A stretch of 5,550 bases of DNA. It comes from an uncultured Gardnerella sp. Lineage in GTDB: Bacteria > Actinomycetota > Actinomycetes > Actinomycetales > Bifidobacteriaceae. The notes under the pieces were generated by a model. The model was given only the letters and a program-made list of their open reading frames with translations, was not told the DNA's origin and ran no database searches. The position numbers and the translations under genes were made by a program. Positions within the stretch are counted from its first letter, which is position 1; the number at the start of each line of letters is the position of its first letter. Positions 1 to 3,766 of this stretch are shown here, in pieces. The stretch is from positions 1 through 5,550 of the forward strand of contig CAMXWX010000058.1 in NCBI GenBank assembly GCA_947252975.1. Direction: 5' to 3'.

Positions 1-12
1 CTGATTGTCATG

Positions 13-20
13 AAAGGAGG
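13..20 (+). promoter_or_regulatory. Ribosome binding site of the lysP-like gene
   Basis: AAAGGAGG is a near-perfect anti-16S match, four bases before the ATG at 25. It decides the start: translation from the in-frame ATG at 10 would run through this site. Confidence 0.8.
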
Positions 21-24
21 AAAA

Positions 25-1515
25 ATGAGTAGCTCATTATCATCTACTGCTGTACAGAATACTCAGCAGAATACTCAGCAAAATAACGATGTCCATAGAG
101 GATTAAAAACCCGCCATATTTCCATGATTGCTTTAGGTGGCAGCATTGGCACCGGCTTATTCGTTGCTAGTGGTGCAACAATCCATATGGCTGGTCCTGG
201 CGGCGCTTTGCTCGCTTATGGTGCGATTGGCATTATGGTCTACTTCCTTATGACTTCCCTTGGTGAAATGGCCACTTTTATGCCTATTAGTGGATCGTTT
301 GCATCGTATTCTGGACGTTTTATTGATCCTGCACTCGGTTTCGCAATGGGCTGGAACTATTGGTTTAATTGGGCTATTACGGTTGCAGTGGACGTTAGTA
401 CTGCAGCAATAGTTCTGCAATACTGGTTCCCAACAGTGCCAATATGGATTTTCTCGCTGTCGGTTCTTATGCTTATTTTGGTTATCAATGTGCTTACAGT
501 TAAGTGCTTTGGAGAAACCGAATACTGGCTTTCTATTATTAAAGTGTTGGCAGTAATCGTATTCCTTGTTATCGGTTCGCTTACGATTGTTGGCATTGTT
601 GGCGGCAAAGCGCCATTCTTGCAAAACTTCACTCATAAGGACGCTCCATTTGCAGGCGGTGTTCCTGCAGTGTTGTGTGCTTTCGCTATTGCAGGCTTCT
701 CTTTCCAAGGAACTGAGCTTATTGGTATTACTGCAGGTGAGTCTGCAACTCCAGAAAAGAGTATTCCAAAGGCTGTAAAGCAAGTGTTCTGGCGTATTCT
801 TCTTTTCTACATTCTTGCAATTTTCGTTATTGCTTGCATTATTCCTTATACTGACAAGAACTTACTTGGTTCTGATGTAACTGATATTGCTATTAGCCCA
901 TTCACGCTCGTGTTCCAGCGTGCAGGTCTTGCAGCTGCTGCAGCAGTTATGAATGCTGTTATTTTGACTTCTGTTATTTCTGCAGCAAATTCCGGCATGT
1001 ATGCTTCAACAAGAATGCTTTATTCACTCGCAAAAGAAGATAATGCTCCAAAAGTATTTGGCAAGGTAAGTCTTCGTGGTATTCCTGTTCCTGCGTTGAT
1101 TGCTACATTTGTAGTTGCTTTATTTACTTTCTTTATGAGTATTTTTGGCGATCAAATATACATGTTCCTGGTTGCTGCAAGTGGTTTGACTGGTTTTATT
1201 GCTTGGGCTGGTATTGCTGCAGCTCATTATCGCTTCCGTAAAGCATACTTGGCTCAAGGTCATTCCTTAGATGAATTAGTTTATCGAGCAAAGTGGTATC
1301 CGTTTGGTCCTATTGTTGCGTTCTTCTTATGTATTCTTGTTATTGTTGGTCAGGATTTGCATTCATTTGCAACGCTTAACTGGCAGGCTATTGGAATCAC
1401 GTACATGTCTGTACCGCTATTTATCGTTCTATACATTGGTTACAAGATTAAAAACCATACTCGAGTAATTCCTCTTGAAGAAGTCGATTTAACTCATGTT
1501 CGAGTAGCAAAATGA
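25..1515 (+). CDS. lysP: Lysine-specific permease-like amino acid transporter (APC superfamily, AAT family)
   Basis: This is a polytopic inner-membrane amino acid permease of about 496 residues, the usual length for the family, with some 12 hydrophobic segments. It is expected to import a cationic amino acid, most likely lysine, by proton symport. The first membrane segment carries GGSIGTGLFVASGA (residues 38-51), followed by AGPGGALL, MVYFLMTSLGEMA and GWNYWFNWA. FSFQGTELIGI at 225-235 gives the unwound TM6 motif, and VFWRILLFY, SPFTLVF and NSGMYASTRMLY follow. As I remember it, this whole series matches E. coli LysP closely, more closely than GabP, AroP or the CycA type. Specificity is nonetheless inferred from resemblance. 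The ATG at 25 is chosen because AAAGGAGG (13-20) lies just upstream. An in-frame ATG at 10 would add five residues, but it would place that ribosome binding site inside the gene and has no Shine-Dalgarno of its own. The N-terminal tail is Q/N-rich with a small tandem duplication. The promoter lies outside the window. Confidence 0.9.
   Translation: MSSSLSSTAVQNTQQNTQQNNDVHRGLKTRHISMIALGGSIGTGLFVASGATIHMAGPGGALLAYGAIGIMVYFLMTSLGEMATFMPISGSFASYSGRFIDPALGFAMGWNYWFNWAITVAVDVSTAAIVLQYWFPTVPIWIFSLSVLMLILVINVLTVKCFGETEYWLSIIKVLAVIVFLVIGSLTIVGIVGGKAPFLQNFTHKDAPFAGGVPAVLCAFAIAGFSFQGTELIGITAGESATPEKSIPKAVKQVFWRILLFYILAIFVIACIIPYTDKNLLGSDVTDIAISPFTLVFQRAGLAAAAAVMNAVILTSVISAANSGMYASTRMLYSLAKEDNAPKVFGKVSLRGIPVPALIATFVVALFTFFMSIFGDQIYMFLVAASGLTGFIAWAGIAAAHYRFRKAYLAQGHSLDELVYRAKWYPFGPIVAFFLCILVIVGQDLHSFATLNWQAIGITYMSVPLFIVLYIGYKIKNHTRVIPLEEVDLTHVRVAK
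55..78 (+). repeat. Perfect 12-bp tandem duplication in the permease N-terminal tail
   Basis: CAGAATACTCAG occurs twice in direct succession (55-66 and 67-78) and is followed by the partly similar CAAAATAAC. It encodes QNTQQNTQ in the cytoplasmic, poorly conserved tail before the first membrane segment. Its length is a multiple of three, so gain or loss of a copy keeps the frame. It probably arose by replication slippage. Confidence 0.85.
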
Positions 1516-1562
1516 ACGAATAGTTTATAAAGTTCAACATCGTTTATGATGTAGAGTTAGAT

Positions 1563-1605
1563 AATGTAAAAGCTCCCAGCGTATATCACTGGGAGCTTTT
1601 ACATT
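1563..1605. terminator. Bidirectional intrinsic terminator between convergent genes
   Basis: A perfect 17-bp inverted repeat (AATGTAAAAGCTCCCAG at 1563-1579, its complement at 1589-1605) encloses a 9-base loop. The GC-rich core CTCCCAG/CTGGGAG is flanked by AAAA and TTTT, so either strand gives a hairpin followed by a short U-rich stretch. It lies 47 bases after the permease stop and 23 bases after the stop of the opposing gene, which fits a shared terminator. The U tract is short and part of the stem, so its strength is uncertain. Confidence 0.85.
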
Positions 1606-1628
1606 GAGTCAGATAACAGAGCAATGTT

Positions 1629-2543
1629 TTATGGTTTTTGTGAACCTGCTATTATGTCCGGGGCTGGTTTTTTATCTGAGGAATCTTGTTCGCCCTTTTT
1701 TGCTTTACCATCCGGATCTTTTTGACCATCATTTCCTTTAGGTTTTTCAGCACCAGCTCCGTCTCCGCTGCCTTTTTTGTTCTTATCTTTTTCTTGTTTG
1801 TTTTCTTTGTTTTCCTTGTTTTCTTTGTTTTCTTTGTTTTCCTTCTTTTCTTTGTTTTCCTTGTTTTCCTTGTTTTCCTTCTTTTCTTTGTTTTCCTTGT
1901 TTTCCTTCTTTTCTTTGTTGTCTTTCTTTTCCTCAGTCTTCTGTTTCTTAGTGTCTTGAGTATTTGTCGTCGGCGCTGGTGTTGGCTTTGGCTTTGGTGG
2001 GACAACATTTGAACGCTGAATTACAATTCCAGTCGATTCATTTATCTCTTGCTTCTTTGTTTCTTCGTCTTGTTTGTCTTTGTCTTTATCTTTATCTTTA
2101 TCTTTTTTGTTATTTTCATCGATTAATGTAACAGCCAACTCGCGCACTTTTTTTGCTTTGACTGCATACCATTCAGAAGCAGCTAAAGCTTCTGCGCTTT
2201 GGGAACCAAGTTCTTCAGGAGAGTTTGCTGTGCAAGATACTGCATCAGGAACCTTTTCGCTCATGATTTTAGCAAGTTCTTTTGCGTTATCAGAGTCACC
2301 TTTTGTGAGATCTGTTATTACGCTGTTGTGTACTAAACTTTTCCATACGGCATTGGCTTTAGAAACTTGCGCAACTTTTATTTCGCACTGTCTGCGAGCT
2401 GCTTTAGTGCGTTCAGTTTGCTTCATGTACCAAAGTGTGCCAACTGTGCCAAGAGCTAAAGCTAGCACAACAATTCCTGCTATGAGAATAATGAGCTTTT
2501 TCTTTTGGTTCGTTTCAACATTATCGGAGCTATGTTGATTCAT
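1629..2543 (-). CDS. Single-pass membrane protein with K/E/N-rich low-complexity tail, function unknown
   Basis: I do not recognise a named family for this 304-residue protein. It has a short polar N-terminus with QKKK, one strong membrane segment (residues about 18-40, LIILIAGIVVLALALGTVG) and a charged stretch, TERTKAARRQ, after it. A helical region of about 90 residues (50-145) contains the only two cysteines, Cys53 and Cys104, which could form a disulfide if exported. Then come a KD repeat (147-157), a proline-rich stretch (182-192, PPKPKPTPAPT), 14 K-E-N/K-type triplets (207-248) and a G/K/D-rich C-terminus. There is no LPXTG motif, signal peptidase site or recognisable catalytic domain. 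The likely topology is cytoplasmic N-terminus with an extracellular, highly charged stalk; the reverse cannot be excluded. The start at 2543 has AGAGGA (2549-2554) five bases upstream. It is convergent with the permease and has no operon partner. A role in wall or surface binding is only a guess. Bifidobacterial proteins of this style are usually left as hypothetical. Confidence 0.8.
   Translation of the reverse strand: MNQHSSDNVETNQKKKLIILIAGIVVLALALGTVGTLWYMKQTERTKAARRQCEIKVAQVSKANAVWKSLVHNSVITDLTKGDSDNAKELAKIMSEKVPDAVSCTANSPEELGSQSAEALAASEWYAVKAKKVRELAVTLIDENNKKDKDKDKDKDKQDEETKKQEINESTGIVIQRSNVVPPKPKPTPAPTTNTQDTKKQKTEEKKDNKEKKENKENKEKKENKENKENKEKKENKENKENKENKENKQEKDKNKKGSGDGAGAEKPKGNDGQKDPDGKAKKGEQDSSDKKPAPDIIAGSQKP
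1797..1928 (-). repeat. 9-bp tandem coding repeat (KEN triplets), A-free on the + strand
   Basis: Read on the - strand, units of the type AA(A/G)GAAAAC encode Lys-Glu-Asn. The order of triplets over residues 207-248 is KDN KEK, then (KEN)2 KEK, (KEN)3 KEK, (KEN)5. This leaves ten KEN, three KEK and one KDN, with KEK acting as a spacer between runs of growing length. The unit length preserves the frame. The region lies inside a longer stretch, 1786-1934, in which the + strand has no A at all. Copy number may vary between strains and may be misassembled from short reads. Confidence 0.9.
2073..2105 (-). repeat. 6-bp coding repeat (Lys-Asp)
   Basis: A run of TCTTTA/TCTTTG units on the + strand encodes alternating Lys-Asp at residues 147-157 of the membrane protein. 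It links the helical region to the proline-rich part. Like the larger KEN repeat it keeps the frame whatever the copy number. Confidence 0.8.
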
Positions 2544-2605
2544 ATTTGTCCTCTGTTATCTATTGCTGCTCAACATTAGCGCATTTGAATACGCAACTTG
2601 TTTAT

Positions 2606-2611
2606 ATAATA
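2606..2611 (-). promoter_or_regulatory. Candidate -10 element for the K/E/N-rich protein gene
   Basis: TATTAT on the - strand matches the TATAAT consensus at five of six positions. It would start transcription near 2599, giving a leader of about 55 bases. The hexamer 17 bases upstream, TGGCTA, matches the -35 consensus at only three positions, so the promoter would be weak or activator-dependent. A perfect palindrome lies just upstream (2635-2646). Confidence 0.35.
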
Positions 2612-2634
2612 CGCCAAAATGTTTATGTTAGCCA

Positions 2635-2646
2635 CGCTCATGAGCG
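2635..2646. promoter_or_regulatory. Perfect 12-bp palindrome CGCTCATGAGCG, candidate operator
   Basis: CGCTCATGAGCG is fully symmetric. Flanking TTAG (before) and CTAA (after) add a looser outer symmetry. Its centre would lie about 41 bases upstream of the transcription start predicted for the - strand membrane protein gene. That is a position typical of activators overlapping the -35 region. No regulator is identified. Confidence 0.35.
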
Positions 2647-2695
2647 CTAAACAATTAAGATTTTGCTTGTGGATGCAAGTCGTAATATTTAACGC

Positions 2696-2723
2696 AAAAA
2701 GCCACTGGAAAACCAGTGGCTTT
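2696..2723 (-). terminator. Intrinsic terminator of the tRNA-Asn gene
   Basis: On the - strand, GCCACTGG, a TTTT loop and CCAGTGGC form an 8-bp GC-rich stem, extended to 11 bp by flanking A-T pairs, followed by TTTTT (2700-2696). It begins two bases after the encoded CCA end of the tRNA, which suggests a monocistronic tRNA transcript. Confidence 0.9.
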
Positions 2724-2724
2724 A

Positions 2725-2800
2725 TGGCTCCTGCGGCTGGGCTTGAACCAGCGACCATTCGATTAACAGTCGAACGCTCTGCCAACTGAGCTACGCAGGA
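2725..2800 (-). tRNA. tRNA-Asn(GUU)
   Basis: The - strand folds into a complete cloverleaf. The acceptor stem is TCCTGCG/CGCAGGA with discriminator G and a genome-encoded CCA (2725-2727). The D arm is GCTC/GAGC. The anticodon stem is TTCGA/TCGAA around the loop CTGTTAA. The T arm is GCTGG/CCAGC with loop TTCAAGC. The anticodon GTT is at 2765-2767 and reads AAC and AAU. The gene is 76 bases with CCA, all stems are perfectly paired, and nothing suggests decay. It stands alone with its own terminator. I see no integrase or duplicated tRNA 3' end nearby that would mark it as an integration site. Confidence 0.97.
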
Positions 2801-2836
2801 ATATCTTGTGCTCAACTAAGCGCTGTGCACAAGACA

Positions 2837-2867
2837 TTTATATTACACGGAATTTTCAAAGATGCAA
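2837..2867 (-). promoter_or_regulatory. Candidate promoter of tRNA-Asn
   Basis: On the - strand, TTGCAT (2867-2862) is followed after 16 bases by TAATAT (2845-2840), which overlaps TATAAA (2842-2837). Either -10 would start transcription some 30 bases upstream of the mature tRNA 5' end. Matches to consensus are moderate (three of six at -35, four or five of six at -10), so this is an assignment by position. Confidence 0.35.
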
Positions 2868-2914
2868 ATATGGCGTGTTTTGGCGTGTCGAAATAGTGAT
2901 TATAAGCATATGTT

Positions 2915-2923
2915 TTATCCACA
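2915..2923 (+). promoter_or_regulatory. Solitary DnaA-box consensus match
   Basis: TTATCCACA fits the DnaA-box consensus TTATNCACA exactly. It sits between AAGCAT (2904-2909) and ATGCTT (2924-2929), which are inverted copies of each other. A one-mismatch box, TTGTGCACA, lies on the - strand at 2832-2824. There is no dnaA, dnaN or box cluster, so this is not an origin. It may be a regulatory or titration site, or chance. Confidence 0.3.
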
Positions 2924-2963
2924 ATGCTTTAAAAGCTTATGATTTTCGCAAATTAGCTGCAAA

Positions 2964-2989
2964 ACTTTTATAAAAGTCGTTTTATAAAA
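2964..2989. promoter_or_regulatory. Palindrome and direct repeat at the M23 gene promoter position
   Basis: ACTTTTATAAAAGT (2964-2977) is a perfect 14-bp palindrome. Its core TTTTATAAAA recurs at 2980-2989, 14 bases further on. Each core contains TATAAA, a five-of-six -10 match, and the second would give a leader of only about a dozen bases. No good -35 hexamer is visible. The site may combine a -10 element with a repressor operator. Confidence 0.35.
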
Positions 2990-3006
2990 ATATGGATGGG
3001 GAATAT

Positions 3007-3624
3007 ATGTGTATTCGCAAAAATTATGGATTATATTACAAAATATCTGCCTGTTTGGGGATTTTTATAATCTCAGTTATTTTATTAGATGCGCTGTTTT
3101 TACAACCCGAAATTTCGCAAAATAATCATCATCTTAAATATTATGTTGTAGAATCTGCTGTGACATGTTGCCACAAGTGTGCTCTTTCTAAAGGTGATTA
3201 TAGTGAAAAAACATGCAAGTCAGCTATGCAATGGCCTGTGAAACCTGCACAAATAGTAAAAGCTTTTAATCCTCCGCCTAAACCTTGGATGGCTGGGCAT
3301 CGTGGCGTAGATTTAGCTGCAAGCACAGGGACTCCTTTATTTGCGCCTGCAGATGGCGTTATTAGTTTTGCTGGTAAAGTCGCTGGTAAATCAGTTGTGA
3401 CTATTAGGCATGGTGAACTGACATCCACTTTTGAGCCTGCTGTAACAAAGTTTAGCGTTGGTGTTTTTGTGAAAAAAGGTCAGAATTTTGCACATGTCGA
3501 AGGAGATTCGGACCATTGCGGCACAACTTGTGTGCAGTGGGGTTTAAAGCGTAAAAATCGCACATATGTTAATCCTGAAAGAATGACTGTTAAGCGTCGC
3601 ATTGTGCTTAAGCCTGTGGAATGA
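3007..3624 (+). CDS. Membrane-anchored M23/LytM-domain protein, probably degenerate
   Basis: This protein of about 205 residues has a membrane segment at 12-32 (YKISACLGIFIISVILLDALF), expected to place the rest outside the cell. A short linker contains a cysteine cluster, TCCHKC (53-58), and a further Cys70. The M23 peptidase-like domain starts near WPVKP (76) and includes AGHRGVDLA (96-104), which keeps the first zinc ligands His98 and Asp102. VSFAGKVAGKSVVTIRHG-like beta strands and a final CVQWGLK (175-181) followed by YVNPE complete it. M23 enzymes normally end with His-x-His, and the actinobacterial subgroup with Cys-Leu-His-Trp-Gly-Leu. Here the last ligand is Gln177, and the catalytic His found in TTY-x-H-L is replaced by the Pro of STFEP. 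The protein is therefore probably not an active endopeptidase and may bind peptidoglycan or control another hydrolase. ATG 3007 is preferred because GGGGA (2998-3002) precedes it. The in-frame ATG at 2992 lacks a ribosome binding site. No clear intrinsic terminator follows. Confidence 0.82.
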   Translation: MCIRKNYGLYYKISACLGIFIISVILLDALFLQPEISQNNHHLKYYVVESAVTCCHKCALSKGDYSEKTCKSAMQWPVKPAQIVKAFNPPPKPWMAGHRGVDLAASTGTPLFAPADGVISFAGKVAGKSVVTIRHGELTSTFEPAVTKFSVGVFVKKGQNFAHVEGDSDHCGTTCVQWGLKRKNRTYVNPERMTVKRRIVLKPVE

Positions 3625-3694
3625 GCAAAATAATATATTTATATCGTAGATATTTGTAGATAAATGAACAAAATTGATTACAATCTTGTAGATA

Positions 3695-3708
3695 TTCGCA
3701 TATGCGAA
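3695..3708. promoter_or_regulatory. Perfect 14-bp palindrome TTCGCATATGCGAA, candidate operator
   Basis: TTCGCATATGCGAA is fully symmetric and lies three bases upstream of the candidate -35 hexamer of the acyl-CoA ligase gene. Size and position fit the binding site of a dimeric regulator. It is loosely like the Gram-positive LexA box (CGAACATATGTTCG shares the CATATG centre), but its outer bases differ. A lipid-responsive or LacI-type regulator is equally possible. Confidence 0.45.
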
Positions 3709-3711
3709 GGC

Positions 3712-3740
3712 TTGCAAATCGCGTATAGTAAAGATATACG
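3712..3740 (+). promoter_or_regulatory. Candidate promoter of the acyl-CoA ligase gene
   Basis: TTGCAA (3712-3717) and TATACG (3735-3740) are exactly 17 bases apart, each matching its consensus at four of six positions. The start point would be near 3747, giving a leader of about 20 bases that just includes the ribosome binding site. Within the spacer and -10 lies an inverted repeat, CGTATA (3722-3727) and TATACG (3735-3740). Confidence 0.45.
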
Positions 3741-3754
3741 TCAATTCAGCAGAT

Positions 3755-3761
3755 AGAGGAG
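3755..3761 (+). promoter_or_regulatory. Ribosome binding site of the acyl-CoA ligase gene
   Basis: AGAGGAG lies five bases before the ATG at 3767 and supports that start. Confidence 0.75.
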
Positions 3762-3766
3762 CTAAT

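Larger units (their letters stand above)
2801..3006. other. Divergent AT-rich intergenic region between tRNA-Asn and the M23 gene
   Basis: This stretch has no plausible gene. It holds the tRNA promoter candidate, two copies of TGGCGTGT exactly 10 bases apart (2871 and 2881), a consensus DnaA-box match (2915-2923) inside nested short inverted repeats, and two copies of TTTTATAAAA (2966-2975 and 2980-2989) just before the M23 gene. Confidence 0.6.
3625..3766 (+). other. Intergenic region upstream of the acyl-CoA ligase gene
   Basis: No gene fits in these 142 bases and I see no intrinsic terminator for the M23 gene. The region holds three copies of GTAGATA (3646, 3656 and 3688), a perfect 14-bp palindrome and a promoter candidate. 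Read-through from the M23 gene into the ligase gene is possible. Confidence 0.5.

Noticed and set aside
157..783. A 208-codon - strand open frame inside the permease gene, with smaller ones overlapping it
   Set aside because: It lies wholly antisense to a confidently identified transporter and its translation has no coherent domain, membrane pattern or plausible start site. It is a shadow of the real gene.
1797..1928. The 9-bp repeat as a CRISPR array
   Set aside because: Units are contiguous and in frame without unique spacers, and they encode a low-complexity protein tail.
1686..2012. A + strand open frame rich in Phe, Leu and Val opposite the K/E/N repeat
   Set aside because: The hydrophobic run is just the complement of the purine-rich KEN repeat (TTT, CTT, TTG codons). 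There is no ribosome binding site and the - strand protein has a clean start, membrane anchor and terminator.
2601..2610. A TATAAT match on the + strand at 2605-2610
   Set aside because: No -35 hexamer lies at suitable spacing and the next features downstream are on the - strand (terminator and tRNA). It is better read as part of the - strand promoter region.
2725..2800. tRNA-Asn as an integration site for a mobile element
   Set aside because: tRNA 3' ends are common attachment sites, but I see no repeated tRNA 3' segment, integrase or phage-like gene in the window.
2576..2815. A 79-codon - strand open frame covering the tRNA-Asn
   Set aside because: Most of its length is the tRNA and its terminator. 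Translated tRNA sequence explains the apparent frame.
3625..3694. ATATC-GTA-GATAT hairpin after the M23 gene as a terminator
   Set aside because: The stem is short and purely AT-rich apart from one pair, with no following T run. It would not work as a standard intrinsic terminator.
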